A DNA stretch of 64,000 nucleotides from the NCBI RefSeq assembly GCF_004359215.1, contig NC_090611.1, positions 3,604,104-3,668,103 of the forward strand. Direction: 5' to 3'. Origin of the DNA: Bremia lactucae (Eukaryota > Oomycota > Peronosporomycetes > Peronosporales > Peronosporaceae). Below are positions 40,683 to 51,282 of the stretch, one piece after another; the first letter of the stretch is position 1; each line of letters begins with the position of its first letter. The position numbers and the translations under genes are program-made. The notes beneath the pieces are model-generated. The model worked only from the letters and a program-made list of their open reading frames with translations, made no database searches and was not told the origin of the DNA.

Positions 40683-42518
40683 ATGGGCAAGAATCGTCGC
40701 GGACCTCGTCGAGCCATTTCTCAAGGCGATGCGATTGTGGTGATTAATGCGTCAATGCTACGCCGTACAACTAGCAGTTTGATGGAAACGCCGTTAAATA
40801 GCACGAAAAAGGAACAAAAGAAGCGCAAAGACCAGTCTATTCGTACGAGACGGCTCAGTAAGAAGCAGAAACCGAATCACGATGCAAACACTGTTTCGAG
40901 TGATTTTATCGATTCAAGCTCGCTGGAAGTGTCACCAATGAACCCAAGAAACGAGTATTGGACTGTGCTTCGTGTTAAACGAGACGCTGATGTCTTGGCG
41001 GGGCTTTACGGGATCCTGTTATCCCGTACTACGTCTCGTTCCTGTGTCGTCGTACTCCCCCATCGATACGAAACGTCTCCTTCGCAGCTTGCGAATATAC
41101 TAAAGCATCTTGGATTGCAAGCCGTATCCATTCATCAAAAAATGGCTTCAAAACAGAAGAAAGAAGCCTTCCAGCGATTTCAAGCGTCTGTAGACGCCGC
41201 CATGTCAACGCACGCTATGATACTAGTCACAACCGATCACATGTGCGCAAGTGTACGCGCAAACGCCATGGTAGTGCTCGTAGGAGCTGTAAACAATACA
41301 GCAATGACACACGCCACGACGTTCTTGCAGGTTTCTTATGTGACGACGTCTGACTTTAAAGCCGTTCATACTTTTCAATTAGAACTCTCGACACCATGTT
41401 TGCAACAATTACAAGCACGCTTCAATATAGCCCAACAAATTGTGGCAATTACACAACATGTAGCCAAGATGGAAGGTAGAAACGAACAAACTGCGAAATG
41501 GGTACACAAAATCACCAACGGGGCCGATTTTGATGAAAATGAAGACCATCACAAGACAACAAAACAAAGAAAAACTCGTGAGGAACAACGACTGCAGGCT
41601 TTAACGGAAAAACTCTATGTCATGTTGACTCGTGACGTATCAGGTTTACCAGCGAGTAGCTCGAGAAAACAGGAGAGTGAAAGTGATCGACAACACCGTC
41701 ATGAAAAGCTTCGTTTACTTGGTCTTGTGACGATAAATGCTAGTGTTGGTACCGCGTTATTGGACGGACGTACTTCAGCTCAAACGCGGTGGATGGATTA
41801 CGCAGAAGGAAAGCGTTACAAGGGCCAATGGTTGGGTACAGTGCGTCATGGTGCCACAAAAGACTCGACGTCTTTAGAGCTTCGTAAACAAGTCAGTGCC
41901 GCGCAACAAACAATCGATCCTTCAAGTTTCTTATGTCAATGGCAACCCAATAAGGAACCAATTGATTCAATCCAGTGGGGTGGCGCATTTGGCAAAGTTT
42001 GTGGCCATAACGAAGTCGTCATGCATGAATTACGAGCATTTTATCCTCAAGAAGTCTTGAATACTAAAGTTTGCAGCAAACTCTTTCCAGCACCTGGCAA
42101 TCAAGGATTTGATGGTTGTCTCGAGCATCTCCGGTATGCTTGTATACACCACCGAACGAGCATGACTCTATGGGATGCCGAGTTCTTTCTCTTTCTCTCC
42201 TCGAACGGACGTGTGACGTGGTCCAAGAAGCATCAGCTCTTGTCTTTATCACTCGCGAGTTTGCAATGTCTTGTGCCTGCCCTACGAAGTTGGACGGCGG
42301 CGTGTGAAGGTCGCATGCCCCCGAATGCAGTCTTGCGAGCGATTCAACTCTGTTGCCAGCTTGGCAGCGGTGCGAAGAAATCAAGCGATGGCAAATTGTC
42401 GTTGAAGATTTTAAAGCGGATTATGAGTTTTGAGTTTGGTGGTTCGACTCGGTTGTGGCAGCAAATTGCAAACGTAGGGACGCCATTAGATGAAGAAATG
42501 GTGTACGATTCGCAGTAG
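40683..42518 (+). CDS. Uncharacterised protein with degenerate helicase C-terminal-like lobe
   Basis: 611 residues, single exon. It begins with a basic, nuclear-type N-terminus (MGKNRRGPRRA, then KKEQKKRKDQSIRTRRLSKK). Residues about 120-220 resemble the second RecA lobe of DEAD-box helicases: VVVLPHRYETSPSQLANILK, LGLQAVSIHQKM, a KKEAFQRFQ helix, and ILVTTDHMCASV, where helicases have the ATDxxARG-like segment. The catalytic arginines and lobe 1 are not seen, so helicase activity is unlikely. The C-terminal half (EHLRYACIHHRTSMTLWDAEFFLF and on) has no family I recognise. A nucleolar or ribosome-biogenesis role is only a guess. Confidence 0.7.
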   Translation: MGKNRRGPRRAISQGDAIVVINASMLRRTTSSLMETPLNSTKKEQKKRKDQSIRTRRLSKKQKPNHDANTVSSDFIDSSSLEVSPMNPRNEYWTVLRVKRDADVLAGLYGILLSRTTSRSCVVVLPHRYETSPSQLANILKHLGLQAVSIHQKMASKQKKEAFQRFQASVDAAMSTHAMILVTTDHMCASVRANAMVVLVGAVNNTAMTHATTFLQVSYVTTSDFKAVHTFQLELSTPCLQQLQARFNIAQQIVAITQHVAKMEGRNEQTAKWVHKITNGADFDENEDHHKTTKQRKTREEQRLQALTEKLYVMLTRDVSGLPASSSRKQESESDRQHRHEKLRLLGLVTINASVGTALLDGRTSAQTRWMDYAEGKRYKGQWLGTVRHGATKDSTSLELRKQVSAAQQTIDPSSFLCQWQPNKEPIDSIQWGGAFGKVCGHNEVVMHELRAFYPQEVLNTKVCSKLFPAPGNQGFDGCLEHLRYACIHHRTSMTLWDAEFFLFLSSNGRVTWSKKHQLLSLSLASLQCLVPALRSWTAACEGRMPPNAVLRAIQLCCQLGSGAKKSSDGKLSLKILKRIMSFEFGGSTRLWQQIANVGTPLDEEMVYDSQ

Positions 42519-43683
42519 TTTCTGGATTCAAGAGATTGTATGGAAATGAATTGGGAAACAGCATTAAGATTTGTTTTTGCGTGACGCGAAGATGAATGGT
42601 GTTGCATGTTTAATGGCCGGGTAGCTTAAAAAAATTATCGTTTTTTTGATTAATTTTGAAAATAAAGGAAAGTGTAGCGACTTCATGGCGCCCGAGTCGT
42701 CCTGAAATGATACTTTTCGCACAACAACAATGGTTTTTGCGGTGAAAGCTGTTTTAGTGACAATTACGGTGCCATGATGAAGTCGTATTCTGTCATTATG
42801 TCGATTCGCGCAACGACTAGTGCTCTGTTTAATGGCGGAGAAGACGCATTATCGTCAGAAATAAAGGAGCTTTTCGAGACGCTAAAACCCTTTTAAAACT
42901 ATTAATTGCCGTGAAAAATATTTTTTTTAGCTTTTGGTTCTTTCTGGGATTTAATCGTGCCAATAGGAAAAAGAACTTATTAGCCGCTTCGGCATTTTCA
43001 GGCTAAATGAGCCAGTGATTCACAAAAACACTGAACAATTGACCTCCCACCACCGAAAGTTCATTTGAAATTTGGTGCCTTAGTTCTGTTTGACTTGATT
43101 CAAAAGGGATTCCTTATTGAGATGCCGACCACGCTTTACAGAAACCTGTCATCAAAGGACGCCGAGTGCTATATTAATTTTAAGCTTTTCCTAATAATAA
43201 AGTTGGTGTGAAGCACATTTTTTTTTAAAGGGATCGCCAATCGATATCTAGTCTTACAAATTACATCTCTCGTACTTGACGCATACGTAAATAGGTAAAT
43301 TAAAGAAAATGATGTAACAATTGGCGGGGTTAATTTATGCTTAAATCAACCAATAATCGATAGATCTAATGTCGTATTGCGTCAATATTACCAAATTTAA
43401 AAATATTGGAACCATTAAGTTAAAATTAATTTTGATAAAAATTTGTACTTCTTTTTTTATTTCCCTTATACATAACAATATTTATTATTTCCTCTTATAC
43501 AAAACAATATTTATTATTTCTCTTAAAGAAATAACATTTATGCAACGGGACACCCGTTATATCACCCCCTTAAGCAATTGTCACTTTAGTGACTGATGTA
43601 AAGTGACGGAAAGCTTTATTATGTCTCTCTCTGTAAATAAGCACTTATTAGTTTTATTTGAACTCCATTTTTTTAATTGTACA
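42519..43683. other. AT-rich intergenic, ending in a probable retroelement LTR
   Basis: Low-complexity AT-rich sequence with an imperfect direct repeat (AACAATATTTATTATTTC, about 43478 and 43505). The right end TTGTACA at 43683 is followed directly by an iMet-type primer binding site, so the last few hundred bases are probably the 5' LTR of the relic at 43684-44522. No gene is supported. Confidence 0.4.
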
Positions 43684-43695
43684 TGGTATCGAAAC
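43684..43695 (+). other. Retroelement primer binding site (initiator Met tRNA type)
   Basis: TGGTATCGAAAC follows a TGTACA LTR-like end. TGGTATC is the usual start of binding sites complementary to initiator tRNA-Met. Confidence 0.5.
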
Positions 43696-43855
43696 CCGTG
43701 CGCGTCGCCTGTGGAACTGCAATGCTGGAAGCTGCACGGCTCAGTGCAGCTGTTAGCGATGCAAATGTTTCAGTAGACGCTAACGCGGCTGTGACAAGTC
43801 ACCTGCTACTCCCATTGTAGGTGACTGGGCCGAGTCGGCGTTATCGCCCAACTCG

Positions 43856-44522
43856 GTGGCAACTGTCAAGGCCTCCGAACCAACCGTAGCCACGTTCGTT
43901 AAACCTACGGGTTCTAACGTGGCGACCAAAGAGGTGATGACGAAGTTGCTGACATCTCGTCAGATCCTTTTGGTGCGGAGTCATCTTGTGATGAGTCCAT
44001 GGACGACGACAACTGTCCATTATTTACGGGAGGACGTTGGTCCAGAGAGATCCCGTCAGCGCGAGTTAGCGTTGACGGTCGACAATGCTACTCGCGACCA
44101 GTTAAAAAGTTGTGCGCATGTTGCGGCTGATCAACTGGCGATCAAACAGGAACATCAGTCCCTTCAAAAAGAGCTGGTGACAGCTCGTTAAGAAGATCTC
44201 ATTCTTGGACGATGTAGTGGATCGTCTGGTTCGTGAGTGTCAGACTCTGTCCCGAGACTATCATGCTCTAGCTCGGGACCATCAGGCTTTGGCAGGCGCT
44301 TTTGACCGTCCCGGGGTGATTCAGAATCTGAAGAAGCCTCGTACTGATGGTACCGTCGAAGACTTCAGACATAAAACGTACGATGCGTACGCATCCTACG
44401 AGGCAGTTCGATCGTGTACGCATTTCCTTGGCGGTGCAGAACACGAAATGGGCCAAAATACCTGGGTTGATATTTATTACAGCCCACATTCATCGCTATA
44501 TGTTTTAGTAGTTTTACCGTAG
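43856..44522 (+). pseudogene. Retroelement gag-like coiled-coil relic
   Basis: Two consecutive frames (43856-44191 and 44205-44522) encode a coiled-coil, Gln/Leu/Ala-rich protein containing a repeated RDYHALARDHQAL segment. They follow a primer binding site, which points to a retroelement gag. No pol sequence follows on this strand. Assignment is tentative. Confidence 0.4.
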
Positions 44523-44829
44523 ACACTAGGACTAGATCATTAACATTAAATTAAAGAGTATTAGCTCTTCCATTTTTGTTAGAGTTCCGTATCTGTCGGT
44601 CCACCGCATCAGCGATGGAATCCAGTACAAAATGAACCACTGCTTCTTTAGCCAGCAGGAATTCTTTTACTGACTCGGTTTTGTTTTTGTCTTCAGCACT
44701 GCGGAGATGTCATTCTCCTCGTTAGTAATAGCATTAATGTTTTCAAGTCGGTTATAGGATTGTCGTTATTGCTAGGTTTCTCGACTTCAATGTTGATCGA
44801 ATCAGCATTGGTATCCTCGCATTGACCGT
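44523..44829. other. No feature recognised
   Basis: Sequence between the gag-like relic and the copia remnant, with nothing that can be supported. Confidence 0.3.
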
Positions 44830-45005
44830 AGAGTCAATGCGTGATGAGCAAAAGCTAGATTGTTCTTTGCTCGAGCGAGTCCTCCCCCCTTGAAAAAGAG
44901 TGACTCTCTGACAAGGTGGGAATACGTGGATGGCGTAAGCCGTTCACGAAAAACGGTGCGTGCTTTGTCGAAGCATGCTGATTACTCTTATTTTCAAATT
45001 TCCCT

Positions 45006-45293
45006 TTAAGCTCTAGTTTTAGTGCAATTATACCCTTTAAGAAGCAAACAATTCGCTTCGCCCACGGTCCTTTGGCGCATGCGTTCGTCGCTGACCCTTT
45101 GCACAGAAAATGCAATGTCGGGTATTGTGCACCTTGACAGCCACAGCAGGCTCCCAATCACCGACAGATAAATTTTCACAGTCGGACGTTCTTGTGAACC
45201 GTCACCGAAATAACTCTCGTCCTCGTCGTCCTGCTCTTCGCCGATCGGCGTACGTGCGGAATTAGCCCACTCCAGACATAGTCCTGCAACCAC
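45006..45293 (-). pseudogene. Copia RNase H-proximal fragment
   Basis: It contains IGSLLWLSRCTIPDIAFSVQ, the block that follows the RT palm in copia elements (usually GSLMYLATxTRPDIAF). Confidence 0.65.
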
Positions 45294-45439
45294 TTCTCAA
45301 AAGCACTGAGCATGCTTCCTACAGGTACCCAATTTTCTTGGAATACGTCGCACCAATGCCGAAAACTTGGTCACTTCACCCCCATCTCTAACCTCGAATA
45401 CCTCCATGTCAGTGAAAAAAAACTTGAAGTACTCGCAGA

Positions 45440-45909
45440 CTCTCTAACCAGTCACCAATAGGTCGTCCACGTAGACTTCTACCAGTATGCATCACCTTTT
45501 AAGTACAAAAATTGTCGGTGTAACATTGTGCAAATCCGATTTAATGTTAGTGTATCGTGCAGCAACTGTGCCCACAATTGCCCAGTCTGTTTCAACCCGT
45601 GTAGACTTTTGCGAAGTTTCACCGCCACCTTGCTCTTGTCTTTAGTACCCAAAATCTTCATTTCAGCATCGCCAGATTCCATTCATTGTAATACAGGGAG
45701 CGTAATCTCGAGACCCTCCTCTTTGTCTGCTTTGACCTATGCATTAGGAACATCTCCATGTCAGGCAGGCACACCCCACGCTCGCGCCAATGCTTTGCAC
45801 TACATTTGCCGTTGTCATCTGCATTACGGCACTGACGTAATACTTTAATCAACACCAAACGAACGCTCTTTCCACAAGCCATGAGCCTTGCCTCAAATCG
45901 ATTCAGCAT
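45440..45909 (-). pseudogene. Copia reverse transcriptase fragment
   Basis: RFEARLMACG opens the domain near 45900. SLHGLKQTGQLWAQLLHD lies near 45600. VYVDDLLVTG (catalytic YVDD intact) lies near 45470 in a third frame. Three frames are needed, so it is inactive. Confidence 0.7.
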
Positions 45910-46753
45910 CCCGTCCGCGCGCCGTTTAGTTCTAAAGATCCATTATGAGCCTAGCACTTCTGACCAGGACACCTGAGTGTGACCTCCCATGTCCCGTTTG
46001 GTATGAGCGAATCGATTTCAGAGCGCATTGCGTCGCGCCACTTCATCACATCTTATTTTGTACTGCATCTCTGTCTTCAATCAATCTTACCATTGTGACC
46101 GGTACATATTCGGTTACCATGTATCGAGTGGTCATGTGCCTTGCAGTCATGTTTTCTTTGCTAGAAGTAGCATCGGCATTTTATTGCTTGTGATTGGTAT
46201 TCTTTAACCTTCCGCGAGATCCGTGCTTGAATGATCGTTTATTAAAGTCAATTACCTCCTTCCACTTTTGCAGCCTCCTCCCGATTTTCGACAGCTCGGT
46301 CTAAGTTAGATTTTACTCTGCGATGCTGGATCTGTAATTGACGGTTTTCCTCAATGCGCATGCTCTCCACATTTTTGACATGTGAGTCGCTATTACTAAG
46401 CGCACACATGGCAATTATACCTTGAATCGTTGATCTCGTCGTTCTTCCCGACGTTTATACCAACCTAGACACCATGCTTCTACGACATATTTTAGATCGC
46501 GATAAGCCGTGCACTGGCTTTTAAAACCGCGACATCAGCCATACTGGGCCTGACACCGTTTAATACTTCGATGACAGAAAATCGCTTCATATTTGCATTG
46601 CTTAGACTGCGGTTCAAAAATTTACGTTGTAATTTGGACTGCGTCGCCCCAAAAGTGCGATGGCAAGCCACTGGAAAAAATTATGCATCTTGTCATATTT
46701 AGCACTGTCCTGTGCATGCCTTCTGCCTTCCCGTTGGATGCTTGATTGTCAGC

Positions 46754-47371
46754 TTAAAATACTTGTCTGCTTACTCCGATCAGCATGCAAAACATGTCAA
46801 CGTACCAATATTCACCACCGCCATCGGCTCTAAGGATATGTACCTTGCAATTAAATATGTGCTCAAAGAATATCAGATAGTGCTCGAGCATTTTCGCAGC
46901 CATATTTTTCTTTCGCGCGACAAATATTCTGGAGTAGTTTGATGCATGGTCATTAAAGTTGACCATATAGCGATTACCACATCGGTCCCGCCGGTGCCAT
47001 AGGACCTATCAGATTGCTGCAAATGACTCCTTCAATTTGATTAAGTGGTGAGTGAGCACCGCTATCCTTCTTTGTATGTGTGCTCTTGAACTGCTTTTCG
47101 TGAACACAAGTGATGTAGGTAGGTATCTGTCTATCAATAAACTCAACGACTGAGCCCTCACTGTCCACTGTTTTTCAACTTTATCATACATTGGATGGCC
47201 TAGTCTCTCGTGCAAGTCCAGAAGCATGCATCTCACCGAGACATTCACGTCAACATCTGCAGCTGTTAGAGCCGCAAAGACTTTATTATTTCTTGATGCA
47301 GCACACTCGCTCTGTGTGCCACAACCATATGTTGTTCTTCCTTCTAACCTTGAAAACTCGAGCTCCATCAC
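46754..47371 (-). pseudogene. Copia integrase fragment
   Basis: HERLGHPMYDKV (the zinc-binding entry region) is near 47210. The core follows at 46966-46754 with FNDHASNYSRIFVARKK and ILRADGGGEY, which contain two of the catalytic acidic residues. Confidence 0.7.
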
Positions 47372-47417
47372 TTGTGCGCTTTAAATAGCGGCTCCCTTCT
47401 TCGAAGATCAGTGTCAC

Positions 47418-47633
47418 TCACTTTGCTTCGAGTTTACAGTTGGATAGCAGGTCGTGCGTGAGATCCTTTGCATGATAGACGTTGCTCAACATAACCACAT
47501 GCATAATTCCACCCACGGTAGCTCGCAACGTGACTTGGCCTTTCTTCGTCACCTTGATAGCATATCTATCAGCAACATTACACTCGTCGAAGCAGTCGAC
47601 CGCGTTCTCAAGCCGGCTAACGTCCATTACCAA
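47418..47633 (-). pseudogene. Copia protease region fragment
   Basis: The frame contains VTLRATVGGIMHVVMLSNVYHAKDLTHDLLS-like residues, the segment just before the GAG-pre-integrase region of copia polyproteins. The catalytic DSG lies outside the readable part. Confidence 0.5.
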
Positions 47634-48830
47634 ATGCCTGCTGGCGCCACTATTAAGAATCCAGGTCTGTTTTCGACTTTAGGAGAGCTACCGATGCCCA
47701 GAGCAAATGAGGAATGCTTTTCACCAGTTCTGACCTTGCATTTTCTCTTGGTACGTCCGATCTGGTTACACTTCTAGCATCTCTTTCCATCGTAAGGAGC
47801 AATTACATCAGCTACACTATTAACAATGCGGATATTAGGTTTGCTGTAATTTGATTGACGCCCACCGCTTATTATATGTGTGCTTGTATTGTTCAAACGC
47901 ACTGGCGAAGTCCGCCAATTCCAATGCTTGCGACGACGAACAAGCCGCGTTTGCATTGCTCGCTTTAATTCTGGCGCAGCTCCATCGCAAATATATTTAA
48001 AAAAAAGATCCGGGTAGTTCGCCGAGATTGCTACTGCAACCAGGTACTAATATCGTTCCGTTCATGATCAATCACTCTGTTTGTATGCTCCCATCAATCG
48101 TTCCGCTTGTCCCACAGTAACTTCTCGATCGTAAACCTCCAACATCTTGTTCATCAAATGCTCAAGTGAAGGCACTTCGGACGCCCTATCTTGTCGAAAT
48201 GCTTTCTCGCTTTGCCATCGAGATATCTATTAAGTGTACGCATCTTGTATTCATCAGGCCATTCACCTCCACTGAGGGGTCGGTCTCTGCCGAGCTAGTC
48301 CAAAAAAACTGCAATTCCCATCCCTAAACACTGCTCCAAGTCCTTTATATTCCTCCCTTCCAGAAAAGTACTTGATAGGCAGCTTTATGTCCTTCCGGCT
48401 GGCATCTTGACCCAAAAATCTTGAGGCGTGTAGCGCTTGCAACGCAGGCTGCACGATCGGGAAGAATTCGGACGATGCTTCGCGTGAGGCTGAGGCATTC
48501 TATAGGGCATTTCCATTTCGATCGCTTCGCTGAGCAAGTCAGCTTTTGTCCAGTACCGTTTTGAGCCAAGAACTGGCTGAAGACTCTCCTTACGGGTCTC
48601 CGGTCCGTGGTGGTGGGGGGCAGCTGGGCCCACTCTGTGCGTTCCCGCGCCAAATCACGCATCAGATTGAAAACGGGTCCCTCGAGTCGATCTTCATCAT
48701 GCCTAGAGGCCCCGTGCTCTCTCGCTTGAAGGGGTCTCAAGCTATCACTTGTGATCTCATCGACCGCATTTGGGATGAGAGCTCTTAGTGAACCAGCAGG
48801 AGGGTCTTCCGGGGGTCTTGGGCTCATAAC

Positions 48831-49919
48831 CTGTTATTTTTCCTGTCGATTAGGCTGCAAAATAGAAGCTAAATGTATTTGGAGCTTATTATCTTTAATC
48901 CTTATACGTCCGTCACCTTTTATCTCTCATGTAGACCTATATGGTGCACCACCTGTTCCGAGAGTCGCATCCTTCAACAATACCAGTCGCGCCCTCTCAC
49001 ATCATCGTTTGCGCCCTCCCACGTCACCAGTTGCGTCCTTATAACAAAACCGCGCACCACGTCATGCGCTATATGCTTCAGACAAAGCCATTTCGCAAGA
49101 TGCACAATTGTTCGCAAGACGCACAATTATTCCGCAATGTATAATGGATAGAAACAGTCACTTGGAGCCTTTACTATCCTCAAAGCTGCTTCATCTTCAT
49201 TAACCTATTTGCTAGAAAGATTGACGTCTCAATTTTATATTTGCCTTTGTTTTGGCCCCAAATAAGCACTCCCATATTCTTACAGAAAAAAACTTGCACG
49301 ATCACAAACGCGCAGAACCTTGCTGTCTAAAAAAAAGGTTTACCATCTGAGCTGTAAAAGGCCATTCATGAACCAAGAATAGGTGTAGCTTCGTGACCTG
49401 CGCTTGGTAATTGCTCACGAGTATAGAAAAAAACAAGTCATGTTATCTTTCTATTGAATCGCACTCCACGATTTATTCGATGTAAACCCAATGACCAGTT
49501 TTTTTCTCCACTGTGATCTTTAATCAATTTACACGTCACATTTTGTTCGAGATGGAGCCAACGATAACTCCTTTCTCGAAGCAATTCCTTGTTATTGCCT
49601 AAAGTGCCTGCCTAAATCAAATCCTTATTGCAACTTCACCCTTCTTCGCTTAGTAATATTAGCTTAAGCATTCGCTACGGGGCACCTTTCGCTAGTACTG
49701 CTTCAGTACTAGCAAACTTACACTGATGATAGTGTGGCAAGGTACATTCGATCACCTCACGTACACGACGTGCATAGGAAATTCTTAGTTGCCGAGGACC
49801 GCTTAACAACAATAAAAGACAAAATAGTGCTTTGTTTAGGGGAGTAAATCTCACATAATATATATTTAAGCTCCTACGTAATAATTAATACCTTCGTATA
49901 GTTCTGACTTTAATATATT
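48831..49919. other. Intergenic repeat-derived sequence
   Basis: No gene recognised. A short imperfect tandem (CCCTCTCACATCATCG / CCCTCCCACGTCACCA) occurs near 48992-49028. The rest is AT-rich. Confidence 0.35.
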
Positions 49920-49927
49920 AATAAGAA

Positions 49928-50876
49928 GGCAGCCTCAATGGCCACAGACGTTAACACTACGGCCACAGACAAATTACTACGGCCACAGACAAAACTACTA
50001 CGGCCACAGACGTGACTACAATTTTCCCAACTCTACTACTTAATAATGTTGAAGATGTCATAAACAGAAAATTGCTACTTAATACCAATGGTTGTATCGG
50101 ATCTTACCTCCCGGTTCACATCATATAAATACGGACCGATAATTCTGATTATATGCGACATAATTAGATCTACTAATACATCTAGTAAATACAATGACAA
50201 GGACATTCTATCTAGAATAATCTGATCTGACCATAATTACATTGAAACAAACACATTTAAAAAAATAGTCAGCAGATTCGGATCAACACCCATTTTTATC
50301 GCAAATTTGTACATCTCAACACGAATCGAGCTAGATATCCGCAGCACTCTCAGTAGGTATGGGCATGTAACATAACTAGTTCAGGAGCTCAAGTCAACTT
50401 ACGTGCCAGCAAACCGCGCAATTTGGCTGTTTCCGCGATTGTTTCGGTGTCATCCTCCTTTCCTCCTCTGTGTAAAGCAAAATTCAGTTAGGCCTAATGA
50501 TACCATCTCGTAAGCAATTCCCAATAAATCTTATTTCACATCTACGGCTGCTACCACGGCTTTAGGAGCCTATTTCGTTTCCAGCGTTCCTCGAATCTGT
50601 TCTGCGCGCGCCATGTAGGCTTCATGATAGTTTCTTTAAAAGTAGGGTATTTCTTGTCTGTGCGGTGTGTTGTGTATACCGCACGTCATATGTCGCTCCC
50701 TGATGTAGGAAAGTATATTTTAACGCAAAATTTCACGCCGCCCATAAAGTGCTCTAGCGCCCTTTGTAGAAAATCAAAAGGTTGTGTGAATTGTGATTGG
50801 TCATATCAATTGTATGTGGCCGTAGTAGTCTTGTCTGTGGCCGTAGTGTTAATGTATGTGGCCATAGCGGCTGCCA
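49928..50876. mobile_element. Non-autonomous DNA transposon with 63-bp terminal inverted repeats
   Basis: Left end 49928-49990 and right end 50812-50875 are inverted copies (GGCAGCC..ATGGCCACA, then two ACTACGGCCACA subrepeats) with few mismatches. The left end has one extra subrepeat. AATAAGAA occurs at 49920-49927 and again at 50877-50884, an 8-bp target-site duplication. The ~950-bp interior encodes nothing recognisable. Length, ends and duplication fit a non-autonomous hAT or MULE-type element; the superfamily is not decided. Confidence 0.75.
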
Positions 50877-50892
50877 AATAAGAACTATGTAT

Positions 50893-51282
50893 ACTGATTA
50901 ACCCACCCTTGTGTATGCGATGCACATGGGTGCATTCACATTAGGAGGGATGATGCCTAGCGTTATCCGTGATTACGGCTAGCGTCTCATAGATACGAGG
51001 TATTATCTATAGTACGCTCGCAATAAATCAGTGTCTATTGAAAGAGATGTCATTTATGATTGGTTTAGATCCGTGTTATGTATAATACATTTAAATATAA
51101 ATCAGTCTGAAAACTATTTCTAAAGACAAGTGCGCACGTGAAGCGGGATTGCCGCTCCCGTGACGTCACTTGTACTAAGGTACTTGGTTCGTTGGGTGAT
51201 GTCGCTTAGGCGCCCACCACTACCTCATTGCACGTAAAGAGAAGACGGTCAGACCACTTCCGCAATAGACGTGCCGTTTACA
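50893..51282 (+). repeat. Family-1 LTR, 5'-truncated (copy 3)
   Basis: It aligns with the last ~390 bp of the family-1 LTR, from ACCCACCCTTGTGTATG to the end at 51282. The first ~120 bp are missing. It is followed by the candidate primer binding site CTTGGTAGCAC. Confidence 0.75.

Larger units (their letters stand above)
44830..48830 (-). mobile_element. Ty1/copia retrotransposon, decayed, minus strand
   Basis: On the minus strand, pieces appear in the copia order: a gag-like region (48,827-48,263), protease (47,633-47,418), integrase (47,371-46,754), reverse transcriptase (45,909-45,440) and RNase H region (45,293-45,006). Every piece is cut by stops or frame changes. No LTR pair could be identified. 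Confidence 0.75.

Noticed and set aside
43369..43596. A 75-codon plus-strand ORF
   Set aside because: AT-rich low-complexity sequence with Ile/Phe/Lys bias and an internal direct repeat; no coding evidence.
49920..50020. CRISPR-like array (regularly spaced CGGCCACAGAC units)
   Set aside because: Units are few, spacers are nearly identical, and the array is mirrored at 50812-50875, so it is a transposon end.
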